A DNA stretch of 64,000 nt from Rhipidocladum racemiflorum (GCA_036346355.1 JAYEVF010000043.1:62001-126000), one strand, 5' to 3'; positions 21,125 through 32,974 are shown, counted from the first letter of the stretch. Numbers and translations are program-made. Notes: generated by a model from the sequence alone, not told the origin.

Positions 21125-24100
21125 ATGTCGCCAGATTCGCACTCGGCTGCAGCGGGTCGCTATCTCGGTCTGGAGAGGAAGGAGTTCCTTCCTCCGCGGC
21201 CCGAGTCCGGCTGGCGAGTTCCGCCGGCCGGGACCGAGGTCCCCGAACTTGAGGACGGCGAAATAGTCTCGCTAGCGTCCTTCTGCGAACGGGGCTTCGG
21301 ACTTCCACTCCACCCGTTCGTCCGGGGGTTGCTGCACTATTACGGGGGAGAAGTTCATCACCTGAACCCGAATGGAGTCCTCCATATTGCGGTCTTCATG
21401 ACGCTGTGTGAGGCCTTTCTGGGGATTGAACCCCATTTTGGGCTCTGGCGCCACTTCTTCTTCGCGAGGCCGTCACCGGACACCGCCGGCCTCCTCGGAG
21501 CTCTGATGATCCAACTGCGCAACCATCGCAAGCCGTTCTACGTCGATTTGAGGCTGCCGACGTCTAACCGGGGGTGGCATAGCGAGTGGTTCTACGTCCG
21601 GAACCTCGACAACAGTGCCCCTCCCTTCAGTGGGAATTTACCAACGCCGCATCCCTGTTGGGGCCGGGTCCCGACGCCAAGGACCGGAAGAAGGTGGACG
21701 CGATCCTTGAAAAGCTCGCGGACCTGAAGCGGCGGGGCCTGGCGAGCAAGGTGGTCCTCAAGACGTTCATGGAGAGGCGCATCCAACCCCTCAAGGGCCG
21801 ATTCGCCCCATGTTTGAGTACATTGGGCCGACCGACCCTGCAAGGTCGTCAGAGCGGGAGCTCCCTCCGTCGGAGATCCTCGCGCGCGTGTCCGCAGTCT
21901 CCATCACGGGAGATACCGAACCAGCGGGCGAGGCGCCTGCGCCGTTCTCGGCGTAGAATCCGCAGAACCTGGTACGCCTGACGGCTCCTGTTCGCTTTTG
22001 TTTCGCTCTGCTCCTTCGCCCCCTTACCCGAGCGTGTTCTCGCAGGGGCTCGGTGGACTGATCTCCCGTCCCTTGCTGCCGGGGGAAAAGGAGTTGAGGG
22101 CGGCCGCGCGCCTCGAAAAGAAGAAGCAGGACGACGCCCACTAGCGAAAAAGAGGCCGCCAAGACGCAGAAGAGGAAAGAGCCGCGGACCAGCCAGCAGC
22201 GTGGCGAGAGGTCTCGGAGGAGACCTCGGAGGAGACCTCGAGTGAGGGTGACGAGTCGCTGTTTTGCGAGCGAGGAGAAGAAGTCGCCGGAGGCGAGCCT
22301 CGGGCACGCGACGCTGGTCCTGGGCCGCGGGCCGGGCGGCATCGCTGCTCCTCGAAGAGACCGCGCGCAGGCGTTTATCTCGCGGAGCGCAGTCCCTGCC
22401 GCGCCTCGCGGGGTCGGCTAAGAAAGAGGGCACGTCAGGTGCCGGTTGTTCGCTCCTCCCGGTAAGTGACTCACGCAATTCCTCCGGTGCTGTCTTCTTC
22501 TGTAATTCCTGACCGATCATGCGCGCGAGGCCTCACCGGCTACTGGAGGGCACTGAGTCCTACTTCGGCGGTGAGGAATCGCCCCCTTCCGGTCCTGTCC
22601 GCGGAGCGTGCGGTGGTCGTCGGGAGCGGGGATCGTCCGGATGCGCTCCCCGCGGTAGGGCCCGTCGGTGAGAAGATGCTGCCGGAGGGGGACGCATCTG
22701 GGCCGCTGCCGGATGCGACCGTGCGGGCAGAAGCTCCGTCGGGCATGCTTCCGCCCGTGCCGTCGACCAGTGAGACCGGCGAAGTCCTGCCGGCCCTGCC
22801 TTCCCCCGTGTTGCCGACCGTGGAGGTCAGCGCGAGCCCGTTCTTGAGGGAAGCTACGGGGTTTGCGGCGTTTACAGCCCGGCGGGACGAATCTGCCCGC
22901 CCGCCACGGCCGGCGCCGCGATTTCAGCGGTCAGAGTGTCGCCGAAGAAGCGCTGGCCGACCGCTTCTGGCGTTCCGTCCGGCGGAAATCAAGTCGAGCG
23001 ATCGCCGATCGCCGCCGACTTGGCCCGACCCGACCCGGCCGGGGTCCGCGTTAAGTTACGGGCGGCAGCGAAACGCCGCGATTGGGGCGTTACGGAGGAG
23101 GAGATGGGAAGGATCCACGCCGACCTTACCCTCGTTGTTGACGCCGCCCAAGGCGAGAAGTCCATTGCTCAGAGTCCCGCTCGGCCGGTCGGTAAGTCCG
23201 ACGGTGATTTGTCTTTGTGCATCTCTCGACCGAAATGGAGATCGATCAAGGCGGGTATTCGCAGCCGCTTGACATCCCGGCGGTGGACAAGTCGATGTTC
23301 CTCCGCACTTGCACAAATGGGAGTGCCGTAGGGAAAGAGCTGCTAGACGCTCGGAGGGCGCTTGCCGCCGAGCAAGGAAGGGCTGCCTCGGCGGGTCAGC
23401 GGCTGGGGGAGGTCACCGAAGCCTTGCGGGAGGCTCAGCGACGTGCGGAGTCGTTGGCCACCGAGGGAGAGAGGGCCAGGTCGTCCCTGGCGGATGCTGA
23501 AGCGGCCAAGGCCTCTGCGGTCCTTGCAGAAGGATCCGCTCGGGCGGAGGCCGCCCTCTATCGGGAGGAATGCGAGTCGGCCCGCAAGGAGGCCGACCAG
23601 CTTCGCGCCGAGCGGGATCTCGCTCGGGGGGAGCTCGTGACGATGAAGGAGCTTGCCGACCGTGCTACGGCCGACCGGGAAGCGCGTGCCAAGGTCGAGG
23701 AGGAACTTCGCGCCAAGGAGGCTTCCGTGGCCGGTGAGTAGTTCGTTCTTCCGGGAGTCACCACGGCGAGCGTCCCCTGACGTCGTTTTCGTCCCTGCAG
23801 ATCTGCGAAAAAGCCTTAGCGACGTGCTGGAGTCGCGAAGGGTGGCGGTGGAGGCACGAGACGCGGCGGTCGAGTCACGCGACTCGGCCCTTTTGAACAA
23901 ACGGCTGGCGGAGAGGGAAGCGGCCGATACGACGGCCCAGCTGACGGTCCTCCATGTGGGCGTCCAGGCCGCCTGTGACCGGCTGTTCGGGCTTACTCCG
24001 GCCCCAGCGCCATCCCCGCCATGCTTGGATGGATCCCTGGGCGCGTCGAGGCGTCGGTGCGGGAAGCGGCGGTGCTTGGCGCTTCCTCGGCCCTGGTCAA

Positions 24101-24275
24101 CACCGTCTCTTATTATGACGGCGTCGACCTTGAGGCCGTCGGGAGCGGCGTTGCTGCTGACCGAAGCGACGAAGAGGTCGACGCGTTCATGGCCCGGGTC
24201 GATCCGTGCGCCCAAGAGATTGCCGGCCGAATCTCGCCGCGCGAAATCCTCCGTCGGAAGGGGGAGGAAGATTAG
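21125..24275 (+). pseudogene. Antisense gene of the Tat element ('putative gypsy type transposon' domain, PF04195-like)
   Basis: Runs opposite to gag-pol. The ATG at 21125 follows a TATA box at 20981. The N-terminal part shows LASFCERGFGLPLHPFVRGL, LHYYGGEVHHLNPNG, FLGIEPHFGLWRHFF and GWHSEWFYVRNLD, the conserved core of this plant transposon-associated family. The C-terminal part is a long Ala/Glu/Arg coiled coil (LLDARRALAAEQGRA, LREAQRRAESLATEGERA) and closes with NTVSYYDGVDLEAVGSG to a TAG at 24273-24275. Introns with GT-AG ends are readable at 21972-22045, 23192-23264 and 23734-23800; a donor at 22462 marks a fourth whose acceptor I cannot fix. Frameshifts near 21640, 21800 and 24020 break the frame as assembled. 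Function unknown. Confidence 0.75.
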
Positions 24276-26070
24276 TTTTCCTTCTCTTCTTTTTTTTGTA
24301 CAGAACATGATTACCCTGACTGAGTTCGAAGTGTCGGGTTAAGTTATTTTGCTCGTCTATCCCGTGCTTCCTCTATGAAATTGGGCAATCTTACGACCAT
24401 AGCTACAGTGGCCCAGCGAAGGTGCCCCGAGAGCGTAGGGTGTTGCTTCAATCCCGTCCGGAGAGATCACGGGATAGGGCGAGCTATTTCGGCGATAGCT
24501 TTGCGGAGGGGTGCCTAGGTCGGACCGCCCTTTTTGCGAAGCTTGCGCTTGGTAGGTTAGATCGGCCCGACCCGGCGGAGGTGCTCCACCGTCCCTGGCG
24601 TCTCTTGCTCGGAGGACTCGTTTCCCCAGCATGAGTGCTACTTGAAGCTGAGCCCGCGGAGGCGTAGGTCGTAGTACTTTTTGGGTGGAGGAACAAGTCC
24701 TGAGGTAGATAGCTCGGTCGGTCGGAGTACCGCTTGGGTTAGCGACCTGGTCGATCAAACTATCTTACGCTCGGCGGCTTCCTTTTGCGTTGAGCAGCTA
24801 CTCGGGAGCCGTAGCCGTTGGGGCTTAGGTTGTAGCATTCGGCTCGAGGAGGTTGCCACGAGGAGATTTGTTTGATCGGTCGGCTTGCCGACCTAAATCG
24901 AAAGGCTCCATCCGACCGTCGGCTCGGCCCTTCGCTCGAGTAGCCTCCTTTTGCGCAAAGTGCTACTTGAAACCGTAGCCACAGGGCGTGGGCGTAGCAT
25001 TTGGTTTTGAGGAGGTTACCATGAGGAGCTCGGTCGGAGTGGTAACCGGTTATCGATTTAGGTTACCGACCCTGAGGTCACAGGCGGCCCGAGTGGTGCG
25101 TGGGGGACCGAGGGTGCGGCCGCCACGCGCCGCTTGAGCTCGTGGCGGGTGTGCGATTTTTTCGAAAAGGAACTTTATGCTTTCGAGGATAAGGGTGGAT
25201 TAACTCGCCTTGAGGACCGCGCCGCCTTCGGGACTGGTGTCGGGCGCTTCGTCTTCCGCTCCGTTATGCGACTCTCGATTAACCGTCTTCGCGCCTCCAC
25301 ACTCTGCCTTGGCGACTTGGGGCGCTTCGTCTTCCGTGCCGCAGGTTATAAAGGAGAGGCGCCAAGGTGCTTGTTACTTCGCCAAGATCAGCCGCTAAAC
25401 GGTTGCTTGCGTGCGCTATAGCGGACCGCTACACACAACCGAGAGGAGGTGGGCGGCGAACAAGCCTGGCTGCGGTGGTGGCGGAGGTCGAGGCCGGCCG
25501 TCGCGTGGGGATGCTTGCGGCGAAGTCGGCATCCTTGTCGCGGGCATTCCCATTGTGGGAGGTGAGGGCGCCCGATCCGGGCGGTGATCGAGCGACGTCA
25601 CGCTGGGTCGGTCGGTGGTGGCGCACACCAGGAGGAGTATCGGCGCCTTTGCCGAGTAAAGGGACCTTAGCGGGTGGTTCCTTTTGGAGTCGGGCGGTGT
25701 TCCTCCCGTGAATGAATAAAGTGTTGCTTCGCTTCCCGTTTCTTCCTTCTTCTTTGAGGACTTTTGCGCTTATGATTCGCCCATATTCGTAGTCTTTTGG
25801 GATCGCAGCGGATCCAAAGCGTGAGGTTGGAGGCGGAATTTCTTGCGTGTTTGCAGCCGAAATGACCCGGCCCAACCGTAGGTCGGTTGTTCTTGTGTCG
25901 GGTTTTGCAATCGCGCAATCTTGCCGGGACCTTCGGCTTTGGGCGTGGAGTCGCAGTACTTGCGGCAGGCAAAAAGATGGAAGAAAGAGGGAAAGCACTT
26001 GGTTGGTGGTTCGAGAGTTGCGGCTTCGCTTTGCTCAAGTGTTTTTCGAGTGGTAACAAAGAGGGGAGTA
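24276..26070. other. Spacer between antisense gene and integrase, with diverged 170-bp repeats
   Basis: No protein motif on either strand. Between about 24605 and 25085 three diverged blocks share 'ttccttttgcg', 'gtgctacttga', 'gccgtag' and 'gaggaggttgccacgaggag', suggesting an old tandem duplication of about 170 bp. The rest (25085-26070) is GC-rich and its open frames have no recognisable content. Confidence 0.45.
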
Positions 26071-27110
26071 GAGATTGACTAAGAATAGAACTTTCTCAGC
26101 TTCTCTATGTTCCACGCGTTTGTCGCGAGATTTCCTTCGGTGTCCTTGAGGCGAAAAGTGCCGGGTCGGAGGACTTCCGCGATGGTGAAAGGGCCCTCCC
26201 AGGGCGGGGAGAGCTTGTGCCTGTCCTTCGCGGATTGGACTCGGCGCAGCACTAAGTCGCCGACTTGAGCAATGACAGCGGACCCGTCGGTGTGGTAGCG
26301 GCAACGGCGCTCTTGATATTTAGCCCGACCGCCAAGACCGCGACATCCCGAGCCTCGTCGAGTTGGTCGAGGTCATCCTGCTGCTCCCTGGTCCCCGTCT
26401 TGCGTTTGTTGTAGTTCTGCACCCTTGGCGCACCGTACTCAAGGTCGGTCGGGAGGACAGACCTCCGCTCCGAACACCAAGAAAAAGGTGTGAACCCGGT
26501 CGACTGAGTTGGTGTGGTTCGTAGACTCCAAAGAACGAGGCGGTAGCTCGGCCCATCGTCCCGCGAATTTCTTGATCGGTGAAGATTCGCGGCTTGAGTC
26601 CTTGGAGGATCATGCCGTTGGCTCGCTCGGCTTTGTCCGTTGGCTCGAGGTGTGCCACTGCCGCCCGATCGACTTCGGATATTGAAGTTGTCGCAGAACT
26701 TCGAGGAACTCCTTTCCGTGAAGCTGCGTCCGTTGTCGGTGATGATGGAGTTGGGCACCCGAACCGTAGACAATATCGCGGAAGAAACTTCGGCCGCTGC
26801 GCCGATGTGATCTTTGCCAATGGCTTTGCTTGATCCACTTTGTGAACTTGTCTCTGGTGACAAGCAAGTGAGTGAAGCCCCGGCGCCTTCTGAAGGGTCC
26901 GACCAGGTCGAGCCCCCAAACCGCGAAGGGCCATGTGATGGGGATCGTCTGCAGGGCTTGGCGCAGAAGATGCGTCTGCTGGCGAAGAATTGGCACCCTT
27001 CGCGAGTGCGGACAATCTGAGTCGCATCCGCTCTACGGTCGGCCAAGAGAAACCTTGTCGGAAGGCCTTTCCTACCAGGGACATGGCGCGTATGGTGCCC
27101 GCACACCCGT
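26071..27110 (-). pseudogene. Integrase of the Tat element
   Basis: Readable over several frames: a degraded zinc-binding part, the core start (WPFAVWGLDLVGPF with the first Asp; GGFTHLLVTRDKFTKWIKQS), SIITDNGRSFT (second Asp), the YNKRKTGTREQQDDLDQLDE stretch and a C-terminal HKLSPPWEGPFTIAEVLRPG fold with NAWNIEKLRKFY at the end (about 26080). No chromodomain follows, as expected for Tat. Multiple frameshifts are present. Confidence 0.8.
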
Positions 27111-27268
27111 CGTGGATGTCCTGCGAAGGTGCTTCCCTTGGTCGGTCGAACGCACTTCGAAGGATTCGGACGGGCTCCTCTTGTAGAGGGCGCCTTATCG
27201 GGGCGAAAGACTTAGCCCGCCGAGCGAGGCGCCGAGCCTCGGTGGTATCGGCGGGAGCGACCCGTTTG

Positions 27269-28470
27269 TCAACCGATCGACAAGCGGTGCGCCTCGATCG
27301 ATTCGATGCTCAGGACGCCCAAGTCCGACCCAGGCGGGTGGGCATCTGACCGAAGATCAGTGGGACCGCCCGCCTTTGGGGGGTCGGCGGCGCCCTCAGC
27401 ACTCGGGTCCAACCGGATTGATGTTCTTGGTCGGAGACGAAGATTCAGAGGGGAACCCCCTTCCCGAGGCGAGGTTGGCGAGAAGTCGGCTTCACCGTTG
27501 TGGCGTCGGTAGCTATGATGGAGCTCGAAACCCTTGAACTTCTCCTCGAGCTTGCGGACCTCCAGGCGATGGCGGCCATCCGGCGTCACGGGGCTCGGTG
27601 GCTTTCATCACTTGGTCGGCGACCAGCTTGAGTCGCCGTGAGCGTTGAGCCGTCGTGCGCCCAGGTGCGGCGATCCAAGGCCGTTGACGAGGGCCGTGCT
27701 CAGCGACATTGTTGGTGGCGTCGAAGAGTAATCGTATGGCGTCACGGAGTTTGTTGCCGAGTGGGGAGATGATAGCGACCCCGCGCCGGCCCGTTCTTGG
27801 TGTAAGACCCATCGAAGTACATCGTCGATACTCGGGTCCTCGACCGCCGCGAGGACTTGCGCCTCGGTCCACTCGGCGACAAAGTCCGCCAAGACACTGA
27901 GACTTGATCGCCGTCCTGAGGGCGTCACGATATGTCGAGGCCGTTGAGCTCGAAGCCCATTTGGCGATCCTTCCGGTGGCGTCGCGGTTGTGGGCGACTT
28001 CTCCGGCGGTGAGGAGGTTACCACGGAGATGGGGTGTCGATCGAAGTAATGGGCAAGCTTCCTCTTGGTGATGAGCACCGAGTACAGTAACTTCTGTATC
28101 TGGGGATATCGGACCTTTGTTTCGGAGAGCACCTCGCTGACGAAGTAGACCGGTCTTTGCACCTTGAGAACGCGGCCTTCCTCCGCTCGCTCCACAACAA
28201 GTGCCGCGCTGACGACCTGAGTCGTGGCGGCGATGTAGAGGAGCAAAGGCTCCTGTGGCTCCGGGGCGACCAGGGTCGGAGGTGAGGTCAGAAAGGCCTT
28301 TAGTCGACTAAAGGCTTCCTGAGCTTCGTTGGTCCAGGAAAAATGGTCGGACTTCTTCATCAGCTTGTAGAGTGGCATCCCGCGTTCGCCGAGGCGGGAT
28401 ACGAAGCGACTTAGTGCGCGAGGCATCCCATCGACCTTTGAACTCCCTTCAGATCGTTGATTGGCCCCAT
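27269..28470 (-). pseudogene. Two RNase H domains of the Tat element
   Basis: The first domain follows the RT connection (GMPLYKLMKKSDHFSWTNEA, PPTLVAPEPQEPLLLYIAAT, KVQRPVYFVSEVLSETKVRY, LLYSVLITKRKLAHYFDRHP). It resembles a degenerated retroviral RNase H linker. The second starts at VLADFVAEWTE, then MYFDGSYT (about 27802-27826) and a KLVADQVMKATE segment, and ends at VRKLEEKFKGFELHH, the archaeal-like RNase H typical of Tat elements. Several frameshifts are present, most at homopolymer runs. Confidence 0.75.
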
Positions 28471-28479
28471 CCTTGCGAT

Positions 28480-29300
28480 AGCGGAGATCTTATCTCGGTT
28501 GGCCGATCTGGCGCTCGGAGACGATGAATCGACAACTTGCCCTTGGGGACCCCGAGGCGCATTTCTCGGGGTTGAGCTTTATCTTGGAAACCGTCGGAGG
28601 TTCGCAAAAAGTCTCTTCTAGGTCGGCGATGAGGTCATCGGTCTTCCTAGTTTTGACAACGATGTCGTCGGCGTAGGCCTCGATATTCTGGCCAATTTGA
28701 TGCGAAAAACATGCACTGCATACACGTATGCGTGGCGCTGCGTTTTGGACCAAAGGCATCGTGGCGTAACGATGCGAGCCATACGGGGTGATGAAGGAGG
28801 TCGCGAGCTGATCGGACTCCTTCATCGCATCTGTGATAGCCAGTAGGCATCCAAAAGGAAAGGGACTCACACCCGGTGGAGTCCACGACACTGTCGATCT
28901 TGAGGCAATGGGAATGGATCTTTCGGACGAGGCCTTGTTGAGGCTCGTGTAGTCAACACACATTCTCCATTGCCCTGACTTTTTCTTTACAAGGACGGGA
29001 TTGGCGAGCCACTCGGGGTGACGCACCTCCCTTACAAAACCGGCGGCCAAAAGTTTGGCGATCTCTTCCCCAATGGCCCGTCGCTTCTCTTCGTCGAAAG
29101 CAGCGCGGCGCTGGGCGGTCGGTGCAGATCCGGTCGAATGTTCGAGGAGTGCTCGGCGACCTCCTTCGGGACTCCTGGCATGTCCGAGGGTCTCCAAGCG
29201 AAGACGTCTCGGTTTGCTTGGAGGAAGTCGACAGCGCGCCTTCCTATTTGGTGGTGAGGCGGCCCGATCCGCCGCGGTCTTGGCGGGATCTTCGGGATCA
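28480..29300 (-). pseudogene. Reverse transcriptase of the Tat element
   Basis: Contains FVREVRHPEWLANPVLVKKK, WRMCVDYTSLNKA, LAITDAMKESDQL, ATSFITPYGSHRYATMP and IEAYADDIVVKTRK, where ADD replaces the usual (F/Y)xDD core and keeps both catalytic Asp. An upstream conserved linker contains VFAWRPSDMPGVP (near 29190). The palm motif DxYPLP region is garbled by a frameshift near 28900. Confidence 0.82.
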
Positions 29301-29399
29301 ACAGCGACCTCCTTCGTGTCCTCCGCGGACTTGAAAGAGCTAGGCCCCGACTTGCTGGAGTCGAGGCGAATCGAGGCCTTCTCCTGGAGCCGGGCGAGC

Positions 29400-30210
29400 T
29401 CAGCGAAGCGGCGATCACGAGGCCAGCTTCGCACGCTTTGCCGCAGCTTGATTGGCGGTTTGGAAAGATGTGGCCACGGTGATGACACCTTGCGGCCCTG
29501 GCATCTTTAGCTTGAGGTAGGTGTAATTGGGGACCGCCATGAACTTCGGCGTAGCATGGTCGTCCCGAATGGCGTGGTAGGAGCCGGAAGTCCACAACCT
29601 CGAAAGTGAGGCTCTAGGTGCGGAAGTTGTCAGGGCTCCCAAAGGTGACGGGCAGGCCGACCTGCCCGAGGGGTGGGCTTTGTTGGCACAGTACGGCGCC
29701 GTGGAAGGGCGCCTTGCTCGGCCGGAGGCGGAGGCGAGGACCCCTAGGGCATCCAGGGTCTCAACATACATGATGTTGAGGCTAGCTGCCGCCGTCCATG
29801 AGCACCTTGGTCGCGCCGTCCCCACGATGGGGTCGGCGACGGCGGAGTAGCGTCCGGGTGCGGGATGTGGGTCGGGGTGGTCGGTCGGTCGGCGTCGGGC
29901 ATTCCGACCACCTCAAGTAGGTGAGCACAGCGGGGTAGCCGTGTGGACCTCTCGGTGGGTGAGCTTCAGCCGTCGCTTGTCGGTGTAACACTCCTCCCCT
30001 CCGAAGATCATGAGGCAACCGTCGAGCTGCGGGAACTCGTCGGCCGGCTCATCGTCCTTTGCCCCGGCGTCGGGCGCTGGGTCGCGTTTCTTCCCCTTCC
30101 CCCGTGACGTCGTGGGGTTCCCGGAGAGGAAACGCTTCAAGACCTCGCAGTCCCGATACTTGTGTTTGATGGGATAGTCGTGGTTCGGGCACGGACTATC
30201 CATCAATTTC
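29400..30210 (-). pseudogene. Protease and gag C-terminus of the Tat element
   Basis: A degenerate gag tail (SPCPNHDYPIKHKYRDCEVL, a Cys/His-containing remnant) and CLMIFGGEECYTDKRRLKLT are followed by the aspartic protease start (KVLMDGGS, then in another frame LNIMYVETLDALGV). A downstream stretch KFMAVPNYTYLKLKMPGP leads into RT. MDGGS is the catalytic motif in this lineage. Three or more frame changes occur in 800 bp. Confidence 0.75.
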
Positions 30211-31960
30211 TCGAATCGGTCAGCGCTGCCGAGCCTGTTTGTTTAGCGGTCGGTCGGCGTGGCGACCATTCGACCTTGCTCAGCGACCTGCTTCCCCTTC
30301 CGCTTCCTTTTGTCGAGGCGGTCGGAGGGGGCGCCGGCTCGAGGTCGGCTGTCTTGTGGGCCGTCTTCCTTTGAAGATGGCCCCCACGGCCTCCTCGCCG
30401 GGCGTGGTTGAGTGGCGATGTCGAGGAGCTCCTTGGTGGTCGGGGCTTCGCGCAGCCCAACTTGTGGACCAGGGCCTCGCCGCGTGGTGCCGTAGATGAA
30501 TGCCCGGAAACAGCGTCGGCGTCGCGAATGTCGGGAGCTCATTGCCTTTCTTTGGGAGAAGCGGCGGATGTAGTCCGGAGGGTCTCCCGATTTGCGCTTG
30601 CGGCTCTTGAATCCAGGAGTTGCCAGGCGTTTATGCGTGCCACTGGAAGTTTCAACGAAAAGGTTCGTCAGTCGGCCCAGTGCCGATGGTATCTGCGGGC
30701 AAGTACTCGAGCCATGCTCGAGTGATCCATAAGATAGATGGGGAGAGTCTTGGATAACGAAGGAGTCGTCAGTCGCTCCCCGGCTCGACAGGCGAGCCGA
30801 TAGTCTTCTAACCGGACATCGGGGTTGGTAGCCCCGTGTACTTGGCTATGTTGGTCGGGCCGGAATCGGCCAGGGAAGTCGGCGTTGCGGATGCGGCGGG
30901 TGAGCAGCGTGGCCGGGGACCGTCGAATCCTGGGTCGGGATGGTTGCGTCGCCGCCTTCTCGGCAACTTGCGAGGAGTCTTTGCTGCGTCGGTAGCCCTC
31001 GCCGGCGCCTCGAGGTGGTGCGAAGATCGTACTTGTCCCCAGGCGGTGCCGCGCGGGTGTAGGATGCCTGGGGAGCTCGCGAAGTGGGGCCGTCTTGGTG
31101 AGCTCCGTCGACCCTGTGAGAGTAGCGAGCGGCCCGAAGTGGCGCCGTCGCCGGGAGCTAGAACAGCAGGCGTCTTTGAGCGGCGGCCGCGCTCTACCCG
31201 ATCCGGAGGATTACGGTAGGTGGCCTTGGCCCAGGCTCCGTTGGCTCAGGCGACCTCGGGGCGGCATTGCTTGGCCCGGCAATGTTACGGTTGGCGTGAG
31301 GAAGAGCGGAAGGTCGTTCGCTTCCTCGGCCAATTCTTTGATGCACTGGCACAGCGCGCGCCGGCCGAGGCTGGTGGTGAGCTAAGTGGCGGCGCTCGGT
31401 TGGGCCTGGAGCTTATCGAGCTCGGCCTTTCGAGCTTCTAACTCCTCGTATTTGGAGGTCAGCGGCGTTAGTAGATCTTGTCGTCGTCTTCCGCCGGATT
31501 CCTCCCGCCGCGCTTAGTCGCCGGGAGGAGGGTCCCGAGGGTAGCGAAGTGGCGAGATGGTTCCGCCGCAGTCATGTTGCACTCACGGGTACGCCTGCGT
31601 CAGGTACTCCTTATCGGGCCGGAGCCGTGGTGGAGGAATCCGCCCAGTCGTGGAGGAAGCCGTACAGAATCGCCATGGCCACGAGTTGAGAGCTCGTGGA
31701 GGGTGGAGTCGCCGCTCGCCGCAGTTCGTAGGCAATGTTGCCGGGTGGTGCCGTGCCAGCAGACGCGCCCGCGCGGCTTCTTGAGGCCTCGGTGAGGTTC
31801 TTGAGGCGTCGGCAATCGCATCCGAGCTTCTTGAGGGCGTCGGTCCGACGGCGGCGAGGAACGAGACAAGCTCCCCGTAGTAGTGACGATGAAATCGAGG
31901 CGCGAAGCGGATCCGGCCCCTCGACATCGGCGAATCGTAGTGGGAGGAAGCCATCGAGGA
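30211..31960 (-). pseudogene. gag remnant of the Tat element
   Basis: Begins near 31950 with MASSHYDSPMSRGRIRF and reads HRHYYGELVSFLAAVG. Further downstream only short capsid-like peptides remain in alternating frames (for example LPTPMSG*KTIGSPVEPG near 30800, and a helical RRAEE-like region near 30420). No full capsid can be read. Coordinates are approximate. Confidence 0.5.
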
Positions 31961-32008
31961 GGAGAATGGGAACCCGAAGATGAGGATGTCGGTGAAGACG
32001 CCGCGAGA

Positions 32009-32026
32009 TCCCCTACCGGCGCGCCA
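32009..32026 (-). other. Primer-binding site of the Tat element
   Basis: The minus strand reads TGGCGCGCCGGTAGGGGA directly after the 5' LTR end (…ACACCGGC). Its position and TGG start are those of a tRNA 3'-end complement. I do not assign the tRNA. It proves minus orientation. Confidence 0.7.
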
Positions 32027-32923
32027 GCCGGTGTTTCGTGCACCGGCAATACAATTTATGGTCGGATGGGTCGCGCTCCCTCTCCCGAATGGTCGACTCA
32101 AGAGTCGAAGATGTATCTTTGGTTCGAGCGTAATGTCCCTACTCCAGTTCGTGCGGTGTGGATGTATAGATCTTTGGGGAGATGAACAAGGGGTGTACAA
32201 GCGAGGCGGGACGGTCATTGTCCGATCTCCTTGATGCTTTCGCTAGGGTGGTGAGGCTACCTAGAAGACTGTTTTTCTCTCCTCGCCCCTCTCGGGCCCT
32301 GCCCCTCCTTATATAGACGGAGGGGGCAGGTTACACAGGAGTTGGGAAAACTACGAGAAAAGGGGCCTGCACGTCTTGAAATCTGGTTCCTGTCTTGTCC
32401 GTCCGACCCCTGCCCGTCCCGAGGCAGGGTTGGTGGTTCTGTGATAGCAGTCTTGCGTAGTGCTGTCTGGGTGGCGTGTTGCGTGGTGCTCCTGTCAGCC
32501 TCGGTGGCTTTAATGGCGCTTGACATTGCCTTGGCCTCGGGAGCGGGCGTAATCTTCTGCGGCGTGCCAGGCGACGGGACGGGGGGCTTGACTTCTTCGG
32601 TGGCCCTTCTGACAGTCTCGGGAAGGAGCCGCCTACCCCGGTACGGATGCCAGGGGACGCTGCGCACAAGGCAGCCGCCTGACACTGGCGTGGGCCCTGC
32701 TAGCCCGTGTGCAGGTGGAGCTTGAGCTTCAATATTAGGCGGCCGGCGCATGCCGACCGTCCGGAACCGGAGTCCGCCGACCGTCCGGGGTCGGCCCCGT
32801 ACAGGTCGGGGCTCGTTCCCCGCGGCCCAAGTACCTTTCGGTGGTGCTGGGCCTTCGCCGTGATAGGTCAGCCCGTTCGTGCTTCCGGGCTGATGGGGGT
32901 ACCCATGGCATGGGTACTCGTCA
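32027..32923 (-). mobile_element. 5' LTR of the Tat element (about 897 bp)
   Basis: Pairs with 18514-19415. It starts TGACGAGTACCC at 32923 on the minus strand. The LTR end is ACACCGGC here against ACACCGACA in the partner. TSD gatac follows at 32924-32928. A TATATAAGG on the minus strand lies near 32309-32317. Confidence 0.88.
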
Positions 32924-32928
32924 GATAC

Positions 32929-32974
32929 TGTGATAGTTGCGAGAGTGAATTGCTATCAAGTGGCCAAGTTGTGA
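32929..32974 (+). pseudogene. C-terminal tail of the split PPR exon
   Basis: After the duplicated gatac the frame of 18321-18513 continues as TVIVARVNCYQVAKL and stops at TGA (32972-32974). Removing the Tat element and one gatac restores an uninterrupted exon end. This shows the element landed in coding sequence. Confidence 0.75.

Larger units (their letters stand above)
18514..32923 (-). mobile_element. Complete Tat-lineage gypsy element with TSD gatac (14.4 kb)
   Basis: gatac at 18509-18513 and 32924-32928 flanks the element. Its minus-strand order is 5' LTR (32027-32923), primer site, gag, protease, RT, RNase H, a second archaeal-like RNase H, integrase, a long 3' region with an antisense gene on the plus strand (21125-24275), a tandem array, PPT and 3' LTR (18514-19415). 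Dual RNase H and an antisense gene 3' of pol are hallmarks of Tat elements (Grande/RIRE2-like). gag and pol carry many frameshifts, so it is not autonomous as read. Confidence 0.9.

Noticed and set aside
25429..25998. Minus-strand frame of about 190 codons
   Set aside because: GC-rich spacer between the convergent antisense gene and integrase; no motif, no start context, biased composition only.
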